From assembly GCF_965228805.1 (NCBI RefSeq), contig NZ_CBDDIE010000003.1, positions 1,984,001 through 2,048,000 on the forward strand: 64,000 nt of DNA, given 5' to 3'. Below are positions 1-8,994 of the stretch, in pieces (position 1 is the first letter of the stretch; every line of letters starts with the position of its first letter). The notes beneath the pieces were generated by a model, which did not search any database, was not told where the DNA came from, and saw nothing but the letters and a program-made list of their open reading frames with translations. Origin of the DNA: JASBTN01 sp965228805 (GTDB lineage: Bacteria; Pseudomonadota; Alphaproteobacteria; Rhodobacterales; Rhodobacteraceae). A program made the translations under genes and the position numbers.

Positions 1-1762
1 GCGCAATCACGCCCAACTGTTCCGAGATATCTTCCATCACCACGGAGCCATCCGCGGGCAGCAGGCGGCTCAGCTGATCCCAGTTATAGGCGCGCCAGTT
101 CGGGGTCGAGATCAGATAGAAATCGTCCTCGGCGTAGCGCACAATGGTGTATTCCGCGTCCATGCCGCCCTTAGTGTTCAGCATCAGCGACAGGGTCATG
201 CGGCCGACCTTGGGCAGCTTGTTGGCCATCAGGCTATCGAGCCATTTCGCTGCCCCCGGACCGCGCACGGTGAACTTGGTCATCGGCGACATTTCGATGA
301 AACCGGCCTCTTCACGGGTGCGGCGCACCTCTTCTTGCACCAGCTCCATGTGGTCGGTGCGGCGGAAGGAGTGCTCGGGAATGGCCTCTTCCGGCGACTT
401 GGCGAACCAGCGCGGGAATTCATAGCCGTTGAAGCTGGTCCAGACCGCGCCCTGGGCGGTCAAGAGGTCGTAGGAGCCCATCGTCTTCATCGGACGGGCA
501 GCGGGGAAATCCTCGCCCGGCACATGGGCGTCCATGTGGGTGCCCCAGGTCTCGCGCACCTTGTCCATGGTCCAGCGTTTCGACGCGTAGTCCGAGAAGC
601 GGCGCGGGTCGAGTTCAGACATGTCCATGCCCGGATCGCCATTGACGATCCATTGGGCCAGGCGGTTGCCCACGGTGCCACCCCAGAGGATGCCGCCCGG
701 CATGCCCTCGGCCAGCCACAGATTCTCGTGCCCCGGCGCGGGACCGGCCAGGGGCAGTTCGTCCGGGGTCATCTGGAACGGGCCGCGGGTGTTGGCCTTG
801 AGGCCCACCTCGCCCAGGGTCGGCACGCGTTCAAGGGCGCGTTCCCACTGGGTTTCGACCGCCTCGAAGTCTTCGGGCAGCAGGTCGGCACCGAAGTCGG
901 GTGGCACACGATCTTCGGCGAAGAGCTTGAGATCCTTGGTGAACTCGTAAGGGCCGAACTGAATGCCCCCCACGTCCTCGCGCAGGTAGGCGCCGTAATC
1001 CTCGTCGCGCAGGATCGGGAACTCGGGCAGGCCCTCCTTCTTGCGCTCCAAGAGCAGCGGCACGTGATCGGTGGTCCAATACTGGTGCACGATCGGGATG
1101 CAGGGCAGGTCCAGCCCGACGCGGCGGGCGTTTTCACGGGCGTAGTTGCCGGTGGCAAAGATCAGGTGCTCGCAGGTGATCTCGCCCTGGTTGGTGGTCA
1201 CTTTCCAGTGGCCGTTTTCCAGCTTCTCATAGGACTGCGCCTCGGTGTTCTGATAGACCTTGGCGCCGGCGTCTCGGGCAAGCTTGGCCATCGCCATGGT
1301 GATGTCGGCCGGGTTCACATAGCCGTCTTCGGTGTGCAGGATGCCGCCGCGAATGTCGGGGCTCTGGTTCAGCAGAGGATGCACCTCGGCGATCTCTTCC
1401 GGGGTCAGCAGCTTGCAGGGCACGCCCGCGGCTTCGGCGATCGAGATGTAGGACTGGAACTCATCCCAGCGCTTTTCCGTGTTCGCCACACGCAGCTGCC
1501 CGACCTTGCGCAGACCGACCGAACTGCCCATCTTTTCCTCGACCTCGGTGTAGATGCGAATGGTCTCCATCGTCATCTTCGACACATTGTGCGAACGTAC
1601 GAAAGTCACCAGCAGACCGGCCGCATGCCAGGTCGAGCCGGACGTCAGCGTGGTGCGTTCCAGCATCACCGCATCCGTGCAGCCATGTTCGGTCAGGCCA
1701 TAGAGGATCGAGGCGCCGACACAGCCCCCACCAACGACCACGACTTTCGCATGTGATTTCAT
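1..1762 (-). CDS. DAO-GcvT flavoprotein, dimethylglycine/sarcosine dehydrogenase-like (3' end outside window)
   Basis: I see a minus-strand frame open from the ATG at 1762 to the window edge, about 587 codons, so the C-terminal part is missing. The N-terminus begins MKSHAKVVVVGGGCVG, an FAD-binding Rossmann loop. It is followed by TSGSTWHAAG, where the His corresponds to the residue that carries covalent FAD in dimethylglycine and sarcosine dehydrogenases. The last visible part (about residues 480-587) is the start of a GcvT-like folate-binding domain. Known family members oxidatively demethylate N-methyl amino acids and pass the C1 unit to tetrahydrofolate; this one's substrate is unknown. 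It is divergent from the LysR gene at 2022, a likely regulator. Related full-length copies lie at 32157, 50146 and 52567. Confidence 0.85.
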   Translation of the reverse strand, partial: MKSHAKVVVVGGGCVGASILYGLTEHGCTDAVMLERTTLTSGSTWHAAGLLVTFVRSHNVSKMTMETIRIYTEVEEKMGSSVGLRKVGQLRVANTEKRWDEFQSYISIAEAAGVPCKLLTPEEIAEVHPLLNQSPDIRGGILHTEDGYVNPADITMAMAKLARDAGAKVYQNTEAQSYEKLENGHWKVTTNQGEITCEHLIFATGNYARENARRVGLDLPCIPIVHQYWTTDHVPLLLERKKEGLPEFPILRDEDYGAYLREDVGGIQFGPYEFTKDLKLFAEDRVPPDFGADLLPEDFEAVETQWERALERVPTLGEVGLKANTRGPFQMTPDELPLAGPAPGHENLWLAEGMPGGILWGGTVGNRLAQWIVNGDPGMDMSELDPRRFSDYASKRWTMDKVRETWGTHMDAHVPGEDFPAARPMKTMGSYDLLTAQGAVWTSFNGYEFPRWFAKSPEEAIPEHSFRRTDHMELVQEEVRRTREEAGFIEMSPMTKFTVRGPGAAKWLDSLMANKLPKVGRMTLSLMLNTKGGMDAEYTIVRYAEDDFYLISTPNWRAYNWDQLSRLLPADGSVVMEDISEQLGVIA

Positions 1763-1946
1763 TCTCGCTTTCCTTCGCGTTGCTTGGGTAACTTCTGCGT
1801 CGCCTCTGATTTCGTCTCCACGCCAACCCGCCTCACGGCGCTTTTTGGGCCGAAAGGCGATTTCTTCTCATCCGAGAAGGGGCGGGTTGCCGGGTATTTC
1901 GACTGATGCGCGACAGGCTGGCAATTGCAAAAAAACTCAACTAGGG

Positions 1947-1959
1947 TTAGTTCAACTAA
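1947..1959. promoter_or_regulatory. possible LysR operator (T-N11-A dyad)
   Basis: The sequence TTAGTTCAACTAA is a perfect 6+1+6 dyad of the T-N11-A form recognised by many LysR regulators. It lies in the AT-rich 259 bp between the divergent flavoprotein (start 1762) and LysR (start 2022) genes. The binding role is inferred from form and position only. Confidence 0.4.
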
Positions 1960-2021
1960 ACTAAAAATGCCGCAACTGCGAAGAAGAGCGGCCGGAAATC
2001 GACATTCTGCGCGAGGATAGA

Positions 2022-2906
2022 TTGCCCAACCGCCCCTATGACCTGCCCCCCATGACCTCGCTTGTCAGTTTCGAAGCGGCCGGACGACACGGCAGTTTCA
2101 AGGCGGCAGCACAGGAGCTTAACGTTACCCCAGCCGCAATCAGCCACCAGATCAAGGCGCTGGAAGAAGAGCTGCATTGCACCCTGTTTCGCCGTTTTCA
2201 CCGCGGGGTCGAACTGTCCGAGGCCGGGGCCTACCTGCTTGTGGCCCTGCAGCGAGGCTTTGAGGGAATGAACGAGGCGGTAAGTCAATTGCGCGCCCAG
2301 CATGGGCGTACATCGGTCACGATTCGCTCCACGACAGCTGTCAGTTCGCTGTGGCTGACGCCCCGCCTGGCGCAGTTCTGGCAGAGCCACGGCCATATCT
2401 CGGTGGCGCAGATCGTCAGCGACCTGGACACGGATATCGCGGGGTGTGACCTGAGCATACATTACGGGGACATGTCGAGGGAGACCGGCGTCTGCCGGGC
2501 GCTGTTTCACGACCACATCATGGCGCTCTGCAGCCCCGGGTTCGCCGCCGATCACAAGATCGACCGGATCGAGGACCTGGCCGAGATCCCGCTGATCCAC
2601 CTGGAAGCACCAGAGACCAGTTGGACCAACTGGCAGGCCTTCGCCCGTGCGTTGGGTTATGACGGGCAGCTGAAGTCGGCGCACCGGGTGAACAACTATG
2701 TCATCGCCCTGCAAGCCGCGCAGGACGGTATGGGGGCGGTGCTGGGTTGGGAAGGGTTGACCAACGAGCTGATTGCGTCCGGCAAGCTGGTCAAGTTGAT
2801 CGAGCAGACCGTGTCCTCACCGCTCGATTATTACGTGAAGCTGCACAACCAGGCCTCTGACCGGGCTCGGATCGTGTTTGACTGGCTGACGAAGATCACC
2901 AGTTGA
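2022..2906 (+). CDS. LysR-family transcriptional regulator (GcvA-like)
   Basis: This 294-residue protein has the usual LysR layout: an N-terminal winged HTH (about residues 12-70, SFKAAAQELNVTPAAISHQI) followed by a substrate-binding-like sensor domain. The start used here is TTG at 2022, preceded by a GAGGA element. An in-frame ATG at 2052 (MTSLVSFEAAG) is an alternative that would still keep the HTH. It is divergent from the DAO-GcvT gene and sits upstream of the aldehyde dehydrogenase at 3025, so it could control either side. GcvA-type members often respond to small amino-acid metabolites, but nothing here identifies the inducer. Confidence 0.9.
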   Translation: MPNRPYDLPPMTSLVSFEAAGRHGSFKAAAQELNVTPAAISHQIKALEEELHCTLFRRFHRGVELSEAGAYLLVALQRGFEGMNEAVSQLRAQHGRTSVTIRSTTAVSSLWLTPRLAQFWQSHGHISVAQIVSDLDTDIAGCDLSIHYGDMSRETGVCRALFHDHIMALCSPGFAADHKIDRIEDLAEIPLIHLEAPETSWTNWQAFARALGYDGQLKSAHRVNNYVIALQAAQDGMGAVLGWEGLTNELIASGKLVKLIEQTVSSPLDYYVKLHNQASDRARIVFDWLTKITS

Positions 2907-3024
2907 CCCCGAGCTGGCCGCGGTTCCGCCTGCGCAAGTTTTTGTTTCCTGTCGCCAGCATTTCTTGAACATGCGCCCGCGCGGGCTGCCGCATACTCCG
3001 GCCAAACGAACTGGAGATGCGGCA

Positions 3025-4452
3025 ATGGACAGATTGAACCTGGTGGATGGGCAATGGCGCGCGGCCGAGGCGACGGGCGAGAACATCAGCCCGGCAAACC
3101 CCGCAGACGTGGTCTGTGCCTATGCACGGGGCGACGCGGGGCTGGTGGACGAGGCCGTGGCCGCCGCCGCACGCGCCTTTCCGGCCTGGGCCGAGGCCAC
3201 GCCGCAGTTTCGCGCCGATATCCTGGACCGAGTGGGTAGCGCGATCCTGGCGCGGGCAGCCGAGATTGGCCGCATCCTTGCGCGGGAAGAGGGCAAGACC
3301 CTGGCGGAAGCCACCGGCGAGGCGACCCGAGCGGGCCAGCTGTTCAAGTTCTACGCAGGTGAGGCGCTGCGCCTGGCTGGGGACGCCATCGCCTCGATCC
3401 GCGACAAGGTGGATGTCGAGGTCACCCGCGAACCCCTGGGCGTGGTCGGGTTGATCACCCCCTGGAACTTTCCCATCGCAATCCCCGCCTGGAAGGCCGC
3501 GCCCGCGCTGGCCTTTGGCAATACGGTGGTGATGAAACCCGCGGACCTGACCCCGGCGTCCGCCCATGTGCTGGCCGAGGTGCTGGCCGAGGCGGGCTGC
3601 CCCCCGGGCGTGTTCAACCTGGTCATGGGCTCGGGCCGAGTGATCGGCCAGGCGCTGGTGGATCACCCCGACGTCGCCGCGATCTCGTTCACCGGGTCCG
3701 AGGGCGTGGGGCAGGGCATCGCCGAGGGCTGCGCGCGCCATCGCAAGAAGCTGCAGATGGAGATGGGCGGCAAGAACCCGATGGTGGTGATGGCGGATGC
3801 CGATCTGGATGTGGCCGTGGCGGCCTGCATCAACGGTGCCTTCTTCTCGACCGGACAGCGCTGCACGGCCAGTTCGCGCCTGATTGTCGAGGCGGGCATT
3901 CACGACGCCTTTGTCGACCGCATGGCCGTGGCCATGGGGCAGTTGACCCTGGGCGATCCGTTAGAGGCCGACACCCAGATCGGCCCGGTCGTGTCCGAGG
4001 CCCAGCTGCGCGGCAACCTGGGCTATGTCGACCTGGCCCACGAGGAAGGCGCCGAGGTGATCGGTGGCGAACGTCTGGACCGCGCAGGGTTTTTCCAGGC
4101 CCCGGCGCTGTTCGTGGGCGCCACAAACGAGATGCGCGTGAGCCGCGAGGAAATCTTTGGCCCCTGCGCCAGTGTTATCAAGGCGGACGGGTTCGACCAT
4201 GCGCTCACCCTGGCCAATGACACGGAGTTCGGGCTGAGCTCGGGCATCTGCACCACCTCGCTGCGCCAAGCGCGCGAATTCAAGCGCCGGTCTGCGGCGG
4301 GCATGGTGATGGTGAACCTGCCGACCGCGGGGGTGGATTACCACGTGCCGTTTGGCGGGCGCAAAGCCTCCTCGGTGGGTTCGCGTGAGCAGGGGCGGTA
4401 TGCGGCCGAGTTCTACACCTCGGTCAAGACGGCCTATACATTCGCGGGGTGA
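3025..4452 (+). CDS. NAD(P)-dependent aldehyde dehydrogenase (semialdehyde dehydrogenase-like)
   Basis: This 475-residue ALDH-superfamily enzyme oxidises an aldehyde to the acid. It shows the NAD-binding ITPWNFP segment (about 144-150), the base Glu246 in MEMGGKNP and the nucleophile Cys280 in GQRCTASSR. Its length and motifs fit the succinate-semialdehyde or 2-oxoglutarate-semialdehyde dehydrogenase subgroup, but the substrate is not proven. I chose ATG 3025 because GGAG lies 8 bases upstream; an earlier in-frame ATG at 2965 has no ribosome-binding site. The FAD-linked dehydrogenase gene follows after 4 bases, so the two are probably one operon. Confidence 0.93.
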   Translation: MDRLNLVDGQWRAAEATGENISPANPADVVCAYARGDAGLVDEAVAAAARAFPAWAEATPQFRADILDRVGSAILARAAEIGRILAREEGKTLAEATGEATRAGQLFKFYAGEALRLAGDAIASIRDKVDVEVTREPLGVVGLITPWNFPIAIPAWKAAPALAFGNTVVMKPADLTPASAHVLAEVLAEAGCPPGVFNLVMGSGRVIGQALVDHPDVAAISFTGSEGVGQGIAEGCARHRKKLQMEMGGKNPMVVMADADLDVAVAACINGAFFSTGQRCTASSRLIVEAGIHDAFVDRMAVAMGQLTLGDPLEADTQIGPVVSEAQLRGNLGYVDLAHEEGAEVIGGERLDRAGFFQAPALFVGATNEMRVSREEIFGPCASVIKADGFDHALTLANDTEFGLSSGICTTSLRQAREFKRRSAAGMVMVNLPTAGVDYHVPFGGRKASSVGSREQGRYAAEFYTSVKTAYTFAG

Positions 4453-4456
4453 TGCC

Positions 4457-5866
4457 ATGGCGTTGAGTGATGATCTGGTGACCCTGCTGGGCCCCAGGGG
4501 CTGGCTGACCGAAGACACCGGCAGCTACCAGACCGACTGGCTGAAGATGCAATCGCATGCGCCCCTGGGGGTGGCCCGACCGCAGAGCACCGAAGAGGTC
4601 GCAGGCGTGCTTCGTCTGGCCCATGCGGCAGGGGTGCCGGTCACGCCGCAGGGTGGCAATACCAGCCTCTGTGCCGGCGCGGTGCCGGGCGCGGCTGGGC
4701 ACGTCATCCTGTCGCTGTCCCGCATGAACCGGGTCGAGGCGATTGACCCGCTGGGTTTTACCGCTGTGGTCGAGGCGGGTGTGGTGCTGGCGCAGGTGCA
4801 CGACGCCGTGGCGGATCAGGGCCTGATCTTTCCCATGCACCTGGGCGCGGAGGGCAGCGCGCAGATCGGCGGGCTGATCGCCACCAATGCGGGCGGCAGC
4901 CATGCGCTGCGCTATGGCATGATGCAGGATCTGGTGCTGGGGCTGGAGGTCGTGCTGCCGGACGGGCGTACCTGGAACGGGTTGCGCCCGCTGATCAAGG
5001 ACAATGCGGGCTACCAGCTCCGGCGGCTCTTTTGCGGCGCCGAGGGCACGTTGGGGGTGGTGACACGCGCCGCGTTGCGTTTGTATCCGGCGCCGACGGC
5101 CCGGGCCACGGCCCTGCTGGCGGTGCCCGGCCTGGAGGCGATGGTGCGCCTGGGCGCGGCTTTGCGCCGCGAGCTGGGCGAATTCATTTCGGCTCTGGAG
5201 TTCTTCGGCGAGACCGGGTTGGAGATGGCCTTGCGTCACGTGCCCGGGCTGGAGTTTCCGCTGGGGACGCGCAGCCCGGCCTATGTGCTGGTGGAACTGG
5301 CCACCGCCGCGCCGGGGATCGGGCTGGACGCCATGCTGGAGGCGGCGCTGGAACGCGCCTTCGAGGGCGGTCTGGTCGAGGATGGCGCGGTGGCCGCCAA
5401 CGAGACGCAGCGCGCCGCCATGTGGCGGCTGCGCGAGGAAATGCCCGAGGGTCAGCGCCTGGAAGGGCCGCAGATCAAGCATGACATCGCGGTGCCCGTG
5501 GACCAGGTCGGGCGCTTCATCGCCGCCATGGCGCCGGAGCTTGATACGATTCTGCCCGGGGTGCGGTTGAACCCGTTCGGCCACCTGGGCGACGGCAATA
5601 TCCACTTCAACCTGAGCCCGCCCGAGGGGCAGGCGGGTTTCGGTGACAGCAAAGCCGCGCTTTCGTTTTGCCTCTACCGCTCGGCAGAGCGGGCAGGGGG
5701 AACCTTTGCCGCTGAACACGGGCTGGGGCGATCCAAAATTGCCTTTGCAGATCAACTGCGTAGCGCGGAGGAACGTGACCTGATGCAGGCATTGAAACGG
5801 GCGGTGGACCCCAGCGGCCTGCTGAACCCCGGCGTGATGCTGCACCATCAGGTTGCGCAAGAATAA
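4457..5866 (+). CDS. FAD-linked oxidase, D-2-hydroxyacid dehydrogenase (GlcD/D2HGDH-like)
   Basis: This 469-residue protein has a PCMH-type FAD-binding domain (VTPQGGNTSLC near residue 65, GGLIATNAGGSHALRYG near 140) and a C-terminal FAD-oxidase domain with NPFGHLGDGNIHFN, which holds the metal and substrate histidines of D-2-hydroxyglutarate and D-lactate dehydrogenases. It should oxidise a D-2-hydroxyacid to the 2-oxoacid and pass electrons to an ETF or quinone acceptor. ATG 4457 lies 4 bases after the aldehyde dehydrogenase stop, which suggests coupled translation. Together the pair could convert a hydroxy-semialdehyde or hydroxy acid into a central dicarboxylate. Confidence 0.9.
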   Translation: MALSDDLVTLLGPRGWLTEDTGSYQTDWLKMQSHAPLGVARPQSTEEVAGVLRLAHAAGVPVTPQGGNTSLCAGAVPGAAGHVILSLSRMNRVEAIDPLGFTAVVEAGVVLAQVHDAVADQGLIFPMHLGAEGSAQIGGLIATNAGGSHALRYGMMQDLVLGLEVVLPDGRTWNGLRPLIKDNAGYQLRRLFCGAEGTLGVVTRAALRLYPAPTARATALLAVPGLEAMVRLGAALRRELGEFISALEFFGETGLEMALRHVPGLEFPLGTRSPAYVLVELATAAPGIGLDAMLEAALERAFEGGLVEDGAVAANETQRAAMWRLREEMPEGQRLEGPQIKHDIAVPVDQVGRFIAAMAPELDTILPGVRLNPFGHLGDGNIHFNLSPPEGQAGFGDSKAALSFCLYRSAERAGGTFAAEHGLGRSKIAFADQLRSAEERDLMQALKRAVDPSGLLNPGVMLHHQVAQE

Positions 5867-5985
5867 CTTACCAAAGCCCCGGATTTCTTGATGTTGCGGC
5901 GGGCCCTTCGTCGGCCAAGCTTTTCGTCATACCGGAGCAGCTGTGCCTGCCCCCGGGACCCAAGGACCACACGGGAGGAGCAACC

Positions 5986-6807
5986 ATGTCCTTTATCACC
6001 AATATCAAGACCCTCGCGGCGGTCGCCGCCGTCAGCGCGGCCGCGCTGGCCCAGCCCGCCGTGGCGCAAGACAAGGAAGCGCTGTGGTCCGACGTGCAGG
6101 AACGCGGCACCCTGCGCGTGGGCGTGGCCGAGGCCCCGCCGCTGCTGGTGCGCGACCCCAAGACCGGCGACTGGTCGGGCTATTTCCTGGACGTGATGGA
6201 TGGCTTTGCCGCCTCGATCGACGTCGAGGTCGAAGTGGTTGAAACCACCTGGGGCAACATGGTCGCCGGGCTTCAGGCGGGCAAATGGGACATTTCCTCG
6301 GCGCTGAACCGCAAGCCGCAGCGCGCGCTGGCGGTGAACTACTCGATCCCGATCTGGAGCTACGAGATCGGCCTGCTTTATGACACCCGCAACCCGAAGA
6401 TCACGCCGGACATGACCTCGCTGGCCGATTTCGACAAGGAAGGCATCACCATTGCCGTGATGCAGGGCGCCGCCGGGGATCTGTCGATCACCCCGCAGAT
6501 CGAGAACGCCAAGATCATCCGTCTGGACGGTGCCAATGAAGGCCGGTTGGCGATCATCTCGAAACGCGCGGATGTCTTCGCCACCGACAGCGACATTCAC
6601 CGCATCACCATCCTGCAGAACCCGGACTGGGCCGCGCAGGTGCTGCCCGATCCCGCGATCGCCAAACAGGGCATCGCCTTCGGCCTGCGCAAGTCGGTGC
6701 CGCTGGAGGATGTCCAGGTGCTGGACATCTACCTGGAGGAACAGGTCGCGACCGGCAACGTGCAGCGTCTGTACGAGGCCGCCGTCGAAGCCATGACCAC
6801 CGAATAA
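5986..6807 (+). CDS. ABC transporter substrate-binding protein, polar amino-acid family (SBP family 3)
   Basis: This 273-residue protein has a clear Sec signal peptide, with likely cleavage after AQPAVA near residue 27. The mature part follows the family 3 pattern (RGTLRVGVAEAPPLL, then MVAGLQAGKWDISS), so it is a periplasmic receptor for an amino acid or similar small polar compound. GGAGGAG just before ATG 5986 is a strong ribosome-binding site. The matching ATPase and two permeases follow at 6887-8994, after a stem-loop in the gap. The downstream racemase, hydantoinase and aminotransferase genes suggest an amino-acid-like or cyclic amide ligand. Confidence 0.9.
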   Translation: MSFITNIKTLAAVAAVSAAALAQPAVAQDKEALWSDVQERGTLRVGVAEAPPLLVRDPKTGDWSGYFLDVMDGFAASIDVEVEVVETTWGNMVAGLQAGKWDISSALNRKPQRALAVNYSIPIWSYEIGLLYDTRNPKITPDMTSLADFDKEGITIAVMQGAAGDLSITPQIENAKIIRLDGANEGRLAIISKRADVFATDSDIHRITILQNPDWAAQVLPDPAIAKQGIAFGLRKSVPLEDVQVLDIYLEEQVATGNVQRLYEAAVEAMTTE

Positions 6808-6820
6808 CCCCGGCTCCCTG

Positions 6821-6850
6821 TGCCGCCCCGGCCCCAGCGCGGGGGCGGCA
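6821..6850 (+). terminator. stem-loop between binding-protein and ATPase genes
   Basis: TGCCGCCCC pairs perfectly with GGGGCGGCA across a 12-base loop. There is no strong T-run after it. It sits directly behind the binding-protein gene and before the ATPase gene, a place where such hairpins often lower downstream expression or protect the upstream mRNA. Confidence 0.5.
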
Positions 6851-6886
6851 TTCCTGAGCTGGGCAGACGACAAGAGGGAGGGCGTC

Positions 6887-7642
6887 ATGGCCTTTGTCGA
6901 GATAGACGGATTGATCAAGCGCTATGGGGCGCTGTCGATCTTCGAAGGGTTCGACCTGACGATGGGCAATACGGACCGGCTGGTGCTGATCGGTCCGTCA
7001 GGTTGTGGGAAATCCACCCTGCTGCGCTGCATGATGGGGCTGGAGGACATTGTCGGCGGCTCGATCCACTTGGGCGGAGACGCCTATATCCAAGGCGCCG
7101 AGAACGGCAAGATGACGCTGGACCGCAAGGTGCAGAAGGAAGTCGGCATGGTGTTTCAGCACTATACGCTGTTTCCGCATCTGACCGTTCTGGGCAACCT
7201 CTGCCTGGCCCCGGTGCGCTCGCGCGGGGTGAAGAAATCCGAGGCGCGCGACAAGGCGATGGGCCTGCTTGAACGCTTCGGCCTGGCCGACCGTGCCAAT
7301 TTCTATCCCAGCCAGTTGTCTGGCGGGCAGAAACAGCGCGTCGCCATTGCCCGCGCCCTGATGCTGGACCCCAAGCTGATGTTGTTTGACGAGGTGACCT
7401 CGGCGCTGGACCCGGAGCTGGTCAATGAGGTCGAGAACACGATGATGGAGCTGGCCGAGGCCGGCATGCCGATGATGATCGTGACCCATGACATGTACTT
7501 CGCCCGCAACATCGCCACCAAGGTGGTGTTCCAGGAACGCGGCAAGGTGATCGAGGCGGCGCCACCGAACGAGCTATTCGGCAACCCGCAGCAGGAGCGC
7601 ACCCGCGACTTCCTGCGCAATGTGCTTCACATCGAGGGGTGA
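6887..7642 (+). CDS. amino-acid ABC transporter ATP-binding protein (GlnQ/HisP-like)
   Basis: This 251-residue ATPase powers the uptake system whose other parts are encoded on either side. It shows Walker A GPSGCGKST (near residue 37), the signature LSGGQKQRVAIARAL (near 144), Walker B LMLFDEVTSALDPE and the switch His in VTHDM. The length is normal for the polar amino-acid family. A small insertion (about 65-80, GAENGKMTLDRKVQ) between Walker A and the Q-loop is typical of this group. The permease gene begins 4 bases after its stop. Confidence 0.95.
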   Translation: MAFVEIDGLIKRYGALSIFEGFDLTMGNTDRLVLIGPSGCGKSTLLRCMMGLEDIVGGSIHLGGDAYIQGAENGKMTLDRKVQKEVGMVFQHYTLFPHLTVLGNLCLAPVRSRGVKKSEARDKAMGLLERFGLADRANFYPSQLSGGQKQRVAIARALMLDPKLMLFDEVTSALDPELVNEVENTMMELAEAGMPMMIVTHDMYFARNIATKVVFQERGKVIEAAPPNELFGNPQQERTRDFLRNVLHIEG

Positions 7643-7646
7643 GCCG

Positions 7647-8318
7647 ATGAATTACGAGTTCGACTGGTTCTATGTGAAGAAGGGCCTGCCGCAGCTGATG
7701 GAAGGGTTGTGGCTGACCCTGGAGCTGACGCTCTGGGCCAACCTGATCGGCCTGGTTTTGGGCTTCGTCGTCGCGCTTGGCATGCTGTCCAAGGTCAAGC
7801 TGATCGTCTGGCCGCTGACCGCCTATATCGAGTTCTTTCGCTGCACGCCGGCGCTGATCCAGCTGGTCTGGTTCTTCTTCTGCGTGCCGATCCTGTTCAA
7901 TGTCTGGTGGTCGGCGGAATTCATGGGCGTGCTGGCGCTGGGCCTGAACCTGGCAGCCTTCAACGCGGAAGCCTACCGCGCCGCGATCCAGGCCATTCCG
8001 CATGCCCATAACGACGCCTCGACCGCGCTGGGGCTGAATGTGTTCCAACGCATCATCCACGTGATCCTGCCGCAGGCACTGATTCTGGCCCTGCCGGTGC
8101 TGATCACCAACGGCATCGGCATCTTCCAGCAATCCGCGCTGGTCGCGCTGATCTCGGTCGAGGACCTGATGTACCAGGGTCGCTATATCGCGACACAGAC
8201 CTTCCGCCCGATCGAGACCCTGACCACCGTCGCGCTGATCTATTTCGCTGTGTCCTTCCCGGTCTCGCAGGCCGTCACCGTCATCGAGCGGCGCACCAAA
8301 CGCCTGCTGGCCAACTGA
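7647..8318 (+). CDS. amino-acid ABC transporter permease (HisM/GlnP family), first subunit
   Basis: This 223-residue inner-membrane protein has several hydrophobic helices. Its EAA loop, which contacts the ATPase, reads AHNDASTALGLNVFQRIIHVILPQ (given in part: ASTALGLNVFQRIIHVILPQ). ATG 7647 was chosen because it directly follows the ATPase stop and has the sequence MNYEFDWFYVKKGLPQL typical of the family start. It should form a heterodimer with the next gene product. Confidence 0.92.
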   Translation: MNYEFDWFYVKKGLPQLMEGLWLTLELTLWANLIGLVLGFVVALGMLSKVKLIVWPLTAYIEFFRCTPALIQLVWFFFCVPILFNVWWSAEFMGVLALGLNLAAFNAEAYRAAIQAIPHAHNDASTALGLNVFQRIIHVILPQALILALPVLITNGIGIFQQSALVALISVEDLMYQGRYIATQTFRPIETLTTVALIYFAVSFPVSQAVTVIERRTKRLLAN

Positions 8319-8328
8319 GGAGGGCGCC

Positions 8329-8994
8329 ATGGAACTCGATTTCACCTTCCTGCTGGAATACTCGGGTGTGCTCTGGAAAGGGCTGGTCACCACGCTGCAA
8401 TTCGTCGGCCTCGCAGTGGTGCTGGGGCTGGTCTGGGGCTTTGTGCTCAGCCTTGCGCGCAGCTCGACCAACCCGCTGATCTACTGGGTTTCGACCGTCT
8501 ATGTTGAGTTTTTCCGGGGCACGCCGGTGTTGGTGCAGCTCTTCTGGATCTTCTTCTGCTTGCCGCTGTTCCTGGGGCTTGAACTGTCTGGCTTCATCTC
8601 GGCGGTGATCGCGCTGTCGCTCTACAGCGGGGCGATCACCTCGGAAAGCTTCCGCGCCGCGCTGAAGTCGATCGAGAAGAGCCAGTTCGACGCCTGTACC
8701 GCGCTGGGGCTGCCCGCTGGCGTGCGCACCTTCTACATCGTGCTGCCCCAAGCTGTGCTGCGCGCGATCCCGAACCTGTTGTCCAATGTCGTATCCCTGT
8801 TCAAGGAAAGCGCGCTGGTCTCGGCCGTGGGCATGGCGGACCTGATGTATGTTGGCCAGAATATCGCCAATAACGTCGCCCGCCCGATCGAGATCCTGAC
8901 CGCGGTCGCGCTGATCTATTTCGCCATCGGCTTCCCGCTGACCCGCGCGGTCAGCATGGTCGAGGGGCGCCTGTTGAAGGTCGTGAAAGCATGA
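8329..8994 (+). CDS. amino-acid ABC transporter permease, second subunit
   Basis: This 221-residue membrane protein is homologous to the preceding permease, with matching features such as VEFFRGTPVLVQLFWIFF and the EAA-type loop FDACTALGLPAGVRTFYIVL. Having two related permeases plus one ATPase and one binding protein is the standard four-part layout for polar amino-acid importers. Its stop overlaps the start of the next SDR gene by four bases (ATGA at 8991), which ties the transporter to the catabolic genes. Confidence 0.92.
   Translation: MELDFTFLLEYSGVLWKGLVTTLQFVGLAVVLGLVWGFVLSLARSSTNPLIYWVSTVYVEFFRGTPVLVQLFWIFFCLPLFLGLELSGFISAVIALSLYSGAITSESFRAALKSIEKSQFDACTALGLPAGVRTFYIVLPQAVLRAIPNLLSNVVSLFKESALVSAVGMADLMYVGQNIANNVARPIEILTAVALIYFAIGFPLTRAVSMVEGRLLKVVKA

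Noticed and set aside
335..1756. A plus-strand open frame of about 470 codons
   Set aside because: It is the antisense shadow of the partial DAO-GcvT gene, which has clear FAD and GcvT motifs on the minus strand.
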